Part shown: one piece after another, positions 1 through 8,526 of the stretch
How positions within the stretch are numbered: the stretch's first letter is position 1
Layout of the letters: every line of letters begins with the position of its first letter
Source: Kordia sp. TARA_039_SRF
GTDB taxonomy: Bacteria > Bacteroidota > Bacteroidia > Flavobacteriales > Flavobacteriaceae
DNA: 64,000 nucleotides
Assembly (NCBI GenBank): GCA_006383075.2
Contig: SMNH02000002.1
Location: 121,020-185,019 of the forward strand
Direction: 5' to 3'
Program-made: the position numbers and the translations under genes
The notes under the pieces: generated by a model
What the model was told of the DNA's origin: nothing
Database searches by the model: none
Seen by the model: only the letters and a program-made list of their open reading frames with translations

Positions 1-1551
1 CTCTATTTCTAGTTTTTGAGTAAGTTGTCCACAAGAGTTGTCACCTCTACTGTTTACTTGGTCGATTGACTGTTGATATGTACTAACATCATTATCGTAC
101 AAGTGGAACTCAGGTTTTCCAAGTCCTTTTAAGTAATTCTGATTGACCCAATGTTTTAAAGTAGAACCGCCCATTAAGATAAATGCTACTCTTTGGTCAT
201 TGGTTAAGTCTGGAATTTCAGGGTATTTATTATTCATTGCCTTGCTTAAGGAGCAAAGTGCATCAACATCAGTAGGACCTTCCACACAAAATAAAACCTT
301 AACTCTACTGTCAGGAGTTACTCCTAAAGTTTGAGCAATTTTTGGAAAAACATCTTCTCCTTGTTCAATTTTTAAGTTACCCGAATCGTGATAGACAAAT
401 CTTAAACTTTCTATGGGAAGTTCTGAAGCTAAACCTGGACTATGTGTTGTAAGAATGATTTGACAATCGCTTTCATTTGCTAAAGATTTAAATGATTCTA
501 TTAACACCTTTTGATTATTTGGATGTTGAGCTGTTTCTGGTTCTTCTATTGCATAGATTATATTTTGCTTAGACGAAGACTTTAAACGTCTTTCTGCTTC
601 TGCTTTAAAGAAACTAACAAGAATCATTCTTCTAACTCCACTTCCTCTCTTGTTTAAGGGAATTCCATCATCTGTGTCAAGTTGAATGGAAAACAATCCA
701 TTCCATTTTGCTGGTGTAGGTGGGTTAAATTTAGGATCCAATTTGCTTGCTAAATTTTCATCGATCTCTTTTAATGCATTATGAGTATTATTAGCTATTT
801 CTTCTGCTTTTTCCCTTACCTTTTGCTGAATGTCATTTATTTCTTTTTGAACTTCAGACATTGCAGTGGCAATTGCTGCTTTCATTGGGTCTTGTACTTC
901 ACTATCTGAATCACTGCTACTTCTGTCACTTTGAAATAAGGCGAAAATTGGAAGGTATCCGTCTATTTGCTCCCAAATTCTTTTAGCGTCCTCCTTTGGT
1001 TTGGAAACTGGAATTTCAACAGTTTGTAATTTCAAATCACCCACAGAATCCCAAATTGCCTTTCGCATTGTTGGATTTCCTTTTAATTTGGAGTCAAGAG
1101 ATTTTGATTTAATAATAGCTTGGAGTTCTTTTTCTTTTAATTCCAATAGGTTTGATACTTCTTTTTCTGTTGGATGATTTGCTACGATGAATATTTCTAC
1201 ACTTGGTGTTTTCTTTCCACAATCAATTCGTTTCTTAATTACAAGAGTGTTTTCAGCGGACAATAAATATTCATCTTTCAGATTTGTTGGTGAAGAAGTG
1301 TCTATTGATAATTGTGCTGGATAGTCGGTGAATTCACATGTAATTTCAACAGTTTTTATTGTAGAATGTATGTTAGCATCTGAGGAGTCAATTTTTACAG
1401 TTTGATTATTGAAAAATATTTCTAATGCCTCTAAAATTGTTGATTTGCCAATATCGTTTTTTCCGATAATAGTAGTCAGTTCGTCAAATCCGATTTTCGT
1501 TTCAGATTGATAGGCTCTGAAATTTTTTATTGTTAGCGATTTTAATTTCAT
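1..1551 (-). CDS. OLD-family ATP-dependent endonuclease (3' end outside window)
   Basis: The frame is open without a stop for 517 codons from an ATG at 1551 to the window edge, so the C-terminus is missing. The N-terminus (MKLKSLTIKNFRAYQSE) is typical of SMC/RecF-like AAA15/AAA21 ATPases. The Walker A is IGKNDIGKS near residues 29-37, a Walker B-like segment ends in YAIEEPE near residues 335-341, and a TTHSPG switch motif lies near residues 367-372. A Toprim domain follows, with VEGPTDVDA near residues 422-430 and a downstream LYDND acidic motif. This is the OLD nuclease architecture. OLD proteins act as DNA nucleases, some in phage defence (P2 Old; Gabija GajA is related). No GajB-type helicase lies upstream, so a standalone class 1 OLD is most likely, though a partner could lie beyond position 1. 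Confidence 0.85.
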   Translation of the reverse strand, partial: MKLKSLTIKNFRAYQSETKIGFDELTTIIGKNDIGKSTILEALEIFFNNQTVKIDSSDANIHSTIKTVEITCEFTDYPAQLSIDTSSPTNLKDEYLLSAENTLVIKKRIDCGKKTPSVEIFIVANHPTEKEVSNLLELKEKELQAIIKSKSLDSKLKGNPTMRKAIWDSVGDLKLQTVEIPVSKPKEDAKRIWEQIDGYLPIFALFQSDRSSSDSDSEVQDPMKAAIATAMSEVQKEINDIQQKVREKAEEIANNTHNALKEIDENLASKLDPKFNPPTPAKWNGLFSIQLDTDDGIPLNKRGSGVRRMILVSFFKAEAERRLKSSSKQNIIYAIEEPETAQHPNNQKVLIESFKSLANESDCQIILTTHSPGLASELPIESLRFVYHDSGNLKIEQGEDVFPKIAQTLGVTPDSRVKVLFCVEGPTDVDALCSLSKAMNNKYPEIPDLTNDQRVAFILMGGSTLKHWVNQNYLKGLGKPEFHLYDNDVSTYQQSIDQVNSRGDNSCGQLTQKLEIE

Positions 1552-1581
1552 GGTTTGTGTTTATTCTGCATGAAGCACAAC

Positions 1582-1620
1582 GTATGTATAACAGGAATTC
1601 CTGTTTACATACCAAATTTA
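1582..1620 (-). promoter_or_regulatory. Promoter -7 box and palindromic operator-like element of the OLD gene
   Basis: Read on the minus strand, 1620-1613 is TAAATTTG, a match to the Bacteroidota -7 consensus TAnnTTTG. Directly downstream, 1590-1605 is the perfect 16-bp palindrome AACAGGAATTCCTGTT. It extends to 1582-1612 as a 15-bp stem if one base (1589) is bulged. The predicted start of transcription falls inside the palindrome, which is a usual repressor position; it could instead form a 5' hairpin in the mRNA. No experimental support. Confidence 0.5.
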
Positions 1621-1746
1621 GTAAATAACAGGAACTAAATTATAAACAACTTCCCATTATTCCCTTTAAATGTAAAACAAAACTCACACATACACAATGA
1701 GGTTTTCCGTAAAGGGTAATCATTTCAAATAAAAAACTTTAAAAAT

Positions 1747-1956
1747 GGGGAATTCCTTCCTGCTGATGTGCAACAACCTTTCCCCCACGGGGAATTCCTT
1801 CTCGCTGACGTGCAACACCCTTTCCCCCACGGGGAATTCCTTCCCGCTGATGTGCAACAACCTTTCTCTCACGGGGAATTCCCTCCTGCTGACGTGCGAC
1901 AACCTTTCCCCCACGGAGAATTCCTTCCCGCTGACATGCGACAACCTTCCGTCAAC
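1747..1956. repeat. Five tandem copies of a 42-bp unit
   Basis: The units start at 1747, 1789, 1831, 1873 and 1915, each beginning GGGGAATTCC (GGAGAATTCC in the last). Divergence is a few bases per unit and rises in the last copy. Each unit holds an EcoRI-site palindrome (GGAATTCC), and unit junctions read CCCCACGGGG, so each boundary is itself a small inverted repeat. Composition is much richer in G+C than the flanks. Six-frame translation gives open frames on both strands, as expected from a 42-bp period, and I do not regard them as genes. Confidence 0.9.
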
Positions 1957-2299
1957 AAGCAAAGGCATCTCGCAGCAGTGCGACTAGCTTCTGTCTAAGA
2001 TAAAAGGCTTCCATTTCTAAAAACCCAAACAAATTCAATCTAATGGATTCCTACCGCTACAGGAATGACAGCGTGGAGTCAATTTGAAAATGTAACAATG
2101 GACTTTATAAAATCATTCTCACCATTGAATTTCAAACAAAAAAAATTCAACAGCGAAGCGATACCAACAGGCGAAGCCAATACTAAAATTCTAACAGCGA
2201 AGCGGTCTAAACATCTACAAAAAACCTTGAATCATTGAATCTTTAAATCCTTGAATTGGGCGTAGCGAGTCTAAAAACAACGCGTATCCAAAAAATCCC

Positions 2300-2307
2300 T
2301 ATCTTTG
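2300..2307 (+). promoter_or_regulatory. -7 promoter box of the metal-efflux operon
   Basis: TATCTTTG matches TAnnTTTG exactly and ends 6 nt before the ATG at 2314, so the transcript would be nearly leaderless. The TTG at 2305 lies inside this box, which argues against its use as the start codon. Confidence 0.55.
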
Positions 2308-2313
2308 CATTTG

Positions 2314-2724
2314 ATGAAATTGTTTCTAAAACATATTTGCTCCGTAGCGTTGGCATTTTTAGTGCTGTTTTCTACGTTTTCGTTTACCATTAACGAACAT
2401 GTGTGTGGTGGTGTTAAAATGAGCTTTGCAATCGGTGTTGAAGCCGATAATTGCGGTATGGAAATGGAAACGAACTCCACAGGTGAAACCACCATGCAAC
2501 AAAAATCTTGCTGCGATGATGTGTCTACCTTAATTCAAGGACAAGACGAATTGCCATCGAAACAAGAGTTGGATATTGCTACAATAACATTCCTCAAAGC
2601 TTTTGTATATAGCTACATTTTTATTCTTCCTGCAACTGACGAAGAAAAAGCTATGTACAAACCGTATGTGCCGCCACCATTGATACGCAACATACAGGTA
2701 CTTCACGAAACGTACTTAATTTGA
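2314..2724 (+). CDS. Small secreted Cys-rich protein of the HYC_CC_PP type
   Basis: This 136-residue protein has an N-terminal hydrophobic segment (signal peptide or membrane anchor, residues 1-25). It then shows the spaced motif that names the family: an HVC motif (NEHVCGG), a CC pair (KSCCDD) and a C-terminal PP (YVPPPL). The family is recognised in Bacteroidota next to metal efflux genes, but its function is not known. The ATG at 2314 is preferred over an upstream TTG because the promoter box overlaps the latter. It is the first gene of the run, 99 bp before the RND pump gene. A periplasmic metal-binding or sensing role is an inference from the His/Cys residues and the context. Confidence 0.7.
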   Translation: MKLFLKHICSVALAFLVLFSTFSFTINEHVCGGVKMSFAIGVEADNCGMEMETNSTGETTMQQKSCCDDVSTLIQGQDELPSKQELDIATITFLKAFVYSYIFILPATDEEKAMYKPYVPPPLIRNIQVLHETYLI

Positions 2725-2823
2725 TATCATACGAATTCTACCATTTTTCCTAGCCAAAGGCTTTTGGAAAACCATCGCTTATGCGAAATTTTAATGTAGT
2801 AATCACGTATCATATCAACATCC

Positions 2824-5800
2824 ATGCTCAACAATAGCATTAAATTTATCATACAACACAAATTAGTCGCTGTACTCCTACTCGCTGCCATGATTGGCTT
2901 CGGATTGAGTACCGCGCCATTCGACTGGAATTTGGGCGATTTCCCCAAAAATGCCGTCGCGGTAGACGCCATTCCTGACATTGGCGAAAACCAACAAATT
3001 GTGTTTACCAAATGGGAAGGTCGTTCCCCAAAAGATATCGAAGACCAAATCACCTATCCGCTCACCACAGCGTTGATGGGAATTTCGGGTGTCAAAACAG
3101 TGCGCAGTTCGTCCATGTTTGGATTTTCAAGTATTTATATCATCTTCAATGATGAGGTTGATTTCTATTGGAGTCGCAGTCGCATTCTGGAAAAACTCAA
3201 CGCGCTACCAAGTTCGTTACTTCCTGAAAATGTACAACCAACATTAGGTCCTGATGCTACAGGTTTGGGACAAATTTTTTGGTACACGTTGGAAGGTAGA
3301 GACGAAAACGGAAATGTCACGGGCGGTTGGGATTTACAAGAACTCCGCAGCATTCAAGATTATTATGTAAAACCTGGATTGTCCAGTGCTGCCGATGTGT
3401 CGGAAGTGGCTTCTATTGGCGGATTTGTTCAAGAATATCAAATTGATGTGCAGCCCGATGTGCTAAAAAAGTACAATCTCACGCTGGCACAAGTGGTCAA
3501 TGCTGTTCGCAATACCAACAAAGAAATTGGCGCAAAAACCTTGGAAATCAATCGTGCAGAATATGTGGTGCGCGGTTTGGGCTATATCAAATCTATTGCA
3601 GACATTGAAAATACACCTATCAAATCGGAACGTTTTACGCCGATTTTGGTTAAAGATGTTGCCAATGTATATCTCGGTCCCGCAGAACGCCGCGGAATTC
3701 TCGACAAAGAAGGTGCGGAAGTTGTCGGTGGCGTTGTCGTGGCTCGCTATGGCGCGAATCCGATGCAAGTCATCAACAATGTCAAAGAAAAAATAAACAC
3801 CATTGCAAGTGGCTTGCCCACAAAAGTTTTAAAAGACGGACGCACATCACAATTGACCATTGTTCCGTTTTATGATCGTACCGAACTCATTCAAGAAACC
3901 TTGCATACGCTTGAAGAAGCATTGTCGCTCGAAATTCTAATTACCTTGCTCATCATCATTATTATGGTGTACAACTTGCGCGCTTCGTTTTTGATTGCGA
4001 GTATTTTGCCTGTGGCGGTGTTGGTAGTTTTCATTGCGATGAAATTAGGAAATGTAGATGCCAATATTGTAGCACTTTCGGGAATTGCCATCGCTATTGG
4101 TACTATGGTCGATATGGGCATTGTATTGGTGGAAAACATCACGCGACATCTGGAAGAAGATACCGAAAATACTGCAATCAATACGATAGTGTACAACGCA
4201 ACTGCCGAAGTTTCAGGTGCCATTGTTACCGCAGTTTTTACCACAATTGTTAGTTTTATTCCTGTTTTTATGCTCGTCGGTGCGGAAGGAAAACTATTCA
4301 GTCCATTGGCTTTTACCAAAACGATGGCGCTTATTGCTGCGATTATCATTACGTTGTTTGTATTGCCTGCTTTGGCTGCTTGGTTTTTTGGGTGGAAATC
4401 GACACGGAAAAGACTCAATATAGTGCTAAATTTTATTGTTGTACTCATCAGTATATATGCTATTTTTAATGGAATATATCTAGGTATTGCTACATTCATT
4501 TTCTGTGTAGTAAATCTGCTGGAAGCGCGAAATATCATCACATCAAAAACAAAAAAACAGCTTCACATTGTCACAGCCATTGTTACATTATTGGTACTGC
4601 TCAGTTGGTATTGGAGACCGTTAGGATACATCAATCACATCAGTCTTAACGTTGTTTTTGTAACCTTGATTTGCGGATTGGTCATTGGAACTTTTTTAGT
4701 ATTCATTCGTTATTACGAACGCTTGTTACGTTGGGCATTGGCAAATAAACTTGTGTTTTTAAGCATTCCACTATTGATTTTAATTGCGGGAATTTCCATT
4801 TGGCAAAACACAGGAAAAGAATTCATGCCTGCGCTCAATGAAGGCTCATTTCTCTTAATGCCAACGTCGCTTCCGCATGCGGGAATTGAACAAAACAAGC
4901 AAATTTTACAGAAGTTAGACATGGCAGTCGCCAACATTCCTGAGATTGAAACGGTAGTTGGAAAAGCTGGACGTGTGGAAAGTGCGCTCGATCCTGCACC
5001 ATTGTCGATGTATGAAAATATCATCATATACAAACCTGAATATATTTTAGATGATTCTGGCAAACCGCAACGATTTAAGGTGAATGACGATGGTGATTTT
5101 GTTTTGAAAGACATCTCGACTGCGCTCGATGTGACAAATAAAAACCAAACGTCAGTTCGAGTGGCGCGCGGAACAAGCGTTGTATCGAGAACTGCTTCGA
5201 AACGAATCTCTGCAAAAGACTTAATCCCTGACGAAAACGGAGAATTCTACCGTAATTGGCGACCACACATCAACTCACCAGATGATATTTGGAATGAAAT
5301 TGTGCAAAACACCAAACTACCAAGCATTACATCTGCACCAAAATTACAACCGATTGAAACACGCCTTATCATGCTACAAACAGGCATGCGTTCTCCCATG
5401 GGAATTAAAATTAAAGGTGCAGATTTAGCAGAAATTGAAGCATTTGGATTGGAATTGGAAAAAATTCTAAAACAAGTCCCAGAAGTGAAGCAAGAAACGG
5501 TTTTTGCCGAACGTTTGATTGGAAAACCGTATTTGATTCTTGATATCAATCGCGAGGAAATTGCCCGATATGGTTTGTCGATTCAAGCCGTACAAGACAT
5601 TTTAGAAGTTGCGATTGGCGGAAAAATGGTGACGCAAACCATTGAAGGTCGTGAGCGTTACAATGTGCGTGTTCGCTATCCAAGAGAATTGCGCGCCAAC
5701 CCGAACGACTTGGAAAACATCTACATTCCATTGCCAAACGGTTCGGAAATTTTACTGAAAGAAGTGGTTTCTATTCGATATGAAAAAGGACCGCAAATGA

Positions 5801-6579
5801 TTAAAAGTGAAGATACTTTTTTGGTCAGTTATGTATTGTTCAATAAACAATCAGACATTGCCGAAGTGACGTTGGTTGAACAATTACAACAACAGCTAAA
5901 GGAACGCATTGCTGACGGACGCTTGCAAGTCCCAAAAGGAATCAGTTATGAATTTTCAGGAACCTACGAACAACAAGTACGTGCCGAAAAAACTTTGTCT
6001 ATCATCATTCCGATAGTGTTAATTGTGATCTTTTTGATTTTATATTTTCAATTCAGTTCCATTGCAACGTCGCTCTTTATTTTTGGTGGAATCGCAGTGG
6101 CTTTTGCTGGTGGATTTATCATGATTTGGCTCTACGGGCAATCGTGGTTCTTGAATTTTGAAATTTTCGGAACGAACCTTCGACAATTATTTCAAATAGA
6201 AACCGTCAATTTGAGTGTGGCAGTTTGGGTAGGATTTATTGCCTTATTCGGAATTGCCACAGACGATGGCGTGATTATGGCAACGTATCTCAAACAAAGT
6301 TTTGCAAAAAGAAAACTTACAGACAAAACATCGGTTCGAAATGCGGTAGTAGCTGCGGGAAAAAAGCGTATTCGACCGTGTTTGATGACAACCGCAACAA
6401 CCTTGTTGGCATTGTTGCCCATTTTGACCTCTACAGGACGCGGAAGCGACATCATGATTCCGATGGCAATTCCAAGTTTTGGCGGCATGTTAATCGCGTT
6501 GATTACCTTATTTGTAGTGCCCGTTTTATACAGTTGGCATCAAGAAATTCAATTAAAAAAGAACACAGATGAAGCGTAA
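2824..6579 (+). CDS. cusA: CusA/CzcA-like heavy-metal efflux RND permease
   Basis: This is the inner-membrane proton-driven pump of a tripartite metal exporter, 1251 residues. The first membrane helix (residues 9-30), porter-domain motifs (PDIGENQQIVFTKWEGRSP) and a TM4 proton-relay Asp at about D430 (GTMVDMG) fit the HME-RND subfamily. A second-half helix carries ATDDGVIMATYLKQ. It is about 200 residues longer than E. coli CusA (1047). Much of the excess is a hydrophobic insert at about residues 525-630, after the first block of helices, that adds roughly four membrane segments. The CusB-like adaptor downstream has a Cys/Met/His metal-binding domain, which favours Cu(I)/Ag(I), but the substrate is inferred. 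The stop overlaps the TolC gene by 11 bp, indicating cotranscription. Confidence 0.9.
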   Translation: MLNNSIKFIIQHKLVAVLLLAAMIGFGLSTAPFDWNLGDFPKNAVAVDAIPDIGENQQIVFTKWEGRSPKDIEDQITYPLTTALMGISGVKTVRSSSMFGFSSIYIIFNDEVDFYWSRSRILEKLNALPSSLLPENVQPTLGPDATGLGQIFWYTLEGRDENGNVTGGWDLQELRSIQDYYVKPGLSSAADVSEVASIGGFVQEYQIDVQPDVLKKYNLTLAQVVNAVRNTNKEIGAKTLEINRAEYVVRGLGYIKSIADIENTPIKSERFTPILVKDVANVYLGPAERRGILDKEGAEVVGGVVVARYGANPMQVINNVKEKINTIASGLPTKVLKDGRTSQLTIVPFYDRTELIQETLHTLEEALSLEILITLLIIIIMVYNLRASFLIASILPVAVLVVFIAMKLGNVDANIVALSGIAIAIGTMVDMGIVLVENITRHLEEDTENTAINTIVYNATAEVSGAIVTAVFTTIVSFIPVFMLVGAEGKLFSPLAFTKTMALIAAIIITLFVLPALAAWFFGWKSTRKRLNIVLNFIVVLISIYAIFNGIYLGIATFIFCVVNLLEARNIITSKTKKQLHIVTAIVTLLVLLSWYWRPLGYINHISLNVVFVTLICGLVIGTFLVFIRYYERLLRWALANKLVFLSIPLLILIAGISIWQNTGKEFMPALNEGSFLLMPTSLPHAGIEQNKQILQKLDMAVANIPEIETVVGKAGRVESALDPAPLSMYENIIIYKPEYILDDSGKPQRFKVNDDGDFVLKDISTALDVTNKNQTSVRVARGTSVVSRTASKRISAKDLIPDENGEFYRNWRPHINSPDDIWNEIVQNTKLPSITSAPKLQPIETRLIMLQTGMRSPMGIKIKGADLAEIEAFGLELEKILKQVPEVKQETVFAERLIGKPYLILDINREEIARYGLSIQAVQDILEVAIGGKMVTQTIEGRERYNVRVRYPRELRANPNDLENIYIPLPNGSEILLKEVVSIRYEKGPQMIKSEDTFLVSYVLFNKQSDIAEVTLVEQLQQQLKERIADGRLQVPKGISYEFSGTYEQQVRAEKTLSIIIPIVLIVIFLILYFQFSSIATSLFIFGGIAVAFAGGFIMIWLYGQSWFLNFEIFGTNLRQLFQIETVNLSVAVWVGFIALFGIATDDGVIMATYLKQSFAKRKLTDKTSVRNAVVAAGKKRIRPCLMTTATTLLALLPILTSTGRGSDIMIPMAIPSFGGMLIALITLFVVPVLYSWHQEIQLKKNTDEA

Positions 6580-7792
6580 TTTTATATACATCATCGTTGG
6601 TTGGTGTTGCATTCACTATTCGAATGGACAATCGCTGGCCCAATATCTGGCGGAAGCCGAAAAAAACAGTTCGGAAATTTTAGCCAAGCAATTGCAATAC
6701 GAAAGTGAGTTGGAAAAAGTCAACGAAGTGGGAAGTTTGCCCAATACACAAGTAGGCGTTGGCGTGTTTGCACAAGAAGTAGAAACCCGAGTCGGACCGC
6801 AAAAAGCACGTTTCTCGGCGAGTCAACAAATTCCGTGGTTTGGCATCTTAAAAGCAAAAAAAGAAAATGCAAAATTACTCGCAACTGCCAAAGAAAGTGA
6901 AATTGATTTTTTAAAGCGTCAGTTGCGACTGAATGTTAAAATGGCGTATTATAATTTATATACGTTGCAACAGAAACACAACATTACACAGCAGCATATT
7001 GAGATTTTAGACACCTACGAAAAGTTAGCGTTAAACGAGCTCGAAAACAATCGCAGTAATATGGTGGATGTGTTGAAGATTAAAATGAAGAAGAACGAAT
7101 TGCAACAACAGTTTCAAGAGATTTCAGAAACCATTCAAAGTGAAAAAGTGCAATTTAATGTGTTGTTGAACAAGCCTATAACTACAGAAATATTGGTGTT
7201 GGATTCACTTCAAATTCAGGAAAACACCATTTTCACAACAGCAGAAACGCTAGAGAATCATCCAAAATTGCAACAATTAAACGCGATGGAAAATGTGTTA
7301 CAGCAATCGCAAGTTGTTGCCAAAAAAGAAGGAAATCCGAAGATTGGTTTTGGACTCGATTATGTATTGGTTGCAGAGCGTTCGGGCATTTCGATGCCTG
7401 ATAATGGAAAAGATATCATCATGCCCATGGTATCGGTTTCTATTCCATTGTTCAACAAAAAACATGTTTCCAAACAAAAGCAATTGCAATTGGAGCAAGA
7501 AGCCATCGTTCAAAATAAAACTACAGTAAAAAATCAATTGCTCATTGCGTACGAACAAGCAAAAAATAAATTGAAAAATGCTACAGAAAGCATTAAAACG
7601 CAAGAAGAAAATATTACACAAGCCAATCAAGCAAAAGAAGTCATTTTAGCAGCGTATCAAACGGATAAAATGGATTTTGAGCAATTATTAGCGCTCGATC
7701 AATTAAAATTGGGCTTTGAAATGAAGAAAATAAACGATTTCAATACCAGTTTAGCAAACATCGCTATTATCGAATTTTTAATCGCAAACTAA
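6569..7792 (+). CDS. TolC-family outer-membrane efflux channel
   Basis: The protein has 407 residues: a signal peptide (about 1-20, ending NGQ), then long heptad-rich helices in two repeated halves, as expected for OEP/TolC channels that form the outer-membrane beta-barrel and periplasmic tunnel. Motifs such as the QQIPWFG segment near residue 88 and a second SIPLFNKKH segment near residue 292 occupy equivalent places in the two halves, as in CusC-like proteins of Bacteroidota. It overlaps the RND permease gene and is followed 5 bp later by the HMA-MauE gene. It would complete the CusCBA-type complex. Confidence 0.88.
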   Translation: MKRNFIYIIVGWCCIHYSNGQSLAQYLAEAEKNSSEILAKQLQYESELEKVNEVGSLPNTQVGVGVFAQEVETRVGPQKARFSASQQIPWFGILKAKKENAKLLATAKESEIDFLKRQLRLNVKMAYYNLYTLQQKHNITQQHIEILDTYEKLALNELENNRSNMVDVLKIKMKKNELQQQFQEISETIQSEKVQFNVLLNKPITTEILVLDSLQIQENTIFTTAETLENHPKLQQLNAMENVLQQSQVVAKKEGNPKIGFGLDYVLVAERSGISMPDNGKDIIMPMVSVSIPLFNKKHVSKQKQLQLEQEAIVQNKTTVKNQLLIAYEQAKNKLKNATESIKTQEENITQANQAKEVILAAYQTDKMDFEQLLALDQLKLGFEMKKINDFNTSLANIAIIEFLIAN

Positions 7793-7797
7793 AAAAC

Positions 7798-8523
7798 ATG
7801 AAACAAACATATCACATACAAGGAATGACCTGTAACGGCTGTAAAAGTAAGGTAGAAAGTGTGCTCAACAGTTTTGACGAAGTGACTTCCGCTACCGTCA
7901 ATTTAGAAGCTGGAACGGCAGAAATTGACACCACTACTCCACTCGATGCCGCAACCATTCAAGCAGCATTGCCTGAAAAATACACGGTTGAAACCGAAAC
8001 TAAAAACTTGTTTGAATCGGCATCATCAGAAGTCAACGAAAAAAGTGAGTTACAACAACTCTTTCCGTTGTTTCTCATCTTCTTTTACATCACCACAGCC
8101 AGTATTTTGTTGCACGTAAAAAGTTGGTCTACAGAAGCGTTTATGCTAGATTTTATGGGATTATTTTACATCGTCTTTAGCTTCTTTAAGTTTTTAGATT
8201 ATAAAGGATTTCCAAATTCCTTTCAAATGTACGATCCACTCGCAAAAGTCGTTCCCGCGTATGCGTGGTTGTATCCGTTTTTGGAAGTCGCGTTGGGATT
8301 ATTATTTCTATTCCGAATCGAAATTCCGATAGCGTTAATCACAACCATTATCATTTTAGGAATTACCACTATTGGCGTAATCAAAGTATTGTTTAGTAAA
8401 AAAAGTATTCAGTGCGCCTGTTTGGGAACTGCGCTCAAATTGCCCATGACCAAAGCCACTTTTATTGAAAACTCCATCATGCTAGTTATGGCGGTTTGGA
8501 TGCTCATCAACTTATATGCATAA
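7798..8523 (+). CDS. HMA domain fused to a MauE/DoxX-like membrane domain
   Basis: This 241-residue protein has an N-terminal heavy-metal-associated domain (residues 1-70) with GMTCNGC at about 10-16. A linker leads to four predicted membrane helices (about 85-240). The membrane part resembles the MauE/DoxX family and carries a CACLG motif near residue 202, typical of MauE-like proteins linked to thiol redox or metal handling. The HMA CxxC would bind Cu(I) or a similar soft metal and pass it to the membrane domain. It sits between the channel and adaptor genes with spacings of 5 and 3 bp, so it belongs to the efflux operon. Whether it transports metal or delivers reductant is unknown. Confidence 0.78.
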   Translation: MKQTYHIQGMTCNGCKSKVESVLNSFDEVTSATVNLEAGTAEIDTTTPLDAATIQAALPEKYTVETETKNLFESASSEVNEKSELQQLFPLFLIFFYITTASILLHVKSWSTEAFMLDFMGLFYIVFSFFKFLDYKGFPNSFQMYDPLAKVVPAYAWLYPFLEVALGLLFLFRIEIPIALITTIIILGITTIGVIKVLFSKKSIQCACLGTALKLPMTKATFIENSIMLVMAVWMLINLYA

Positions 8524-8526
8524 CCT

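Larger units (their letters stand above)
1552..2299. other. Gene-free, repeat-rich intergenic region
   Basis: I see no credible gene here. The stretch contains the OLD promoter, the 42-bp tandem array (1747-1956), a short dispersed-repeat-like hairpin near 2045-2070 (ATTCCT...AGGAAT), and degenerate repeats of the words AGCGAAGCG (2150-2210) and TTGAATC/TTGAAT (2225-2258). Reading frames across the 42-bp array stay open only because the unit length is a multiple of three. Confidence 0.7.

Noticed and set aside
1-1551. Gabija GajA
   Set aside because: Toprim OLD architecture fits, but no UvrD-like GajB is seen on the readable side, so a Gabija call is not supported.
1720-1998. Overlapping open frames of 76-82 codons on both strands
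   Set aside because: They arise from the 42-bp tandem repeat, whose length is a multiple of three; three frames are open at once and none has a plausible start context or composition.
2265-2307. FNR-like box upstream of the metal-efflux promoter
   Set aside because: The position 23 nt upstream of TATCTTTG holds no TGA/TCA half-sites; the same check failed for the promoters at 11114, 13987 and 24532.
2305-2313. TTG start for the small Cys-rich protein
   Set aside because: It lies inside or next to the -7 box TATCTTTG; the ATG at 2314 begins the hydrophobic signal directly.
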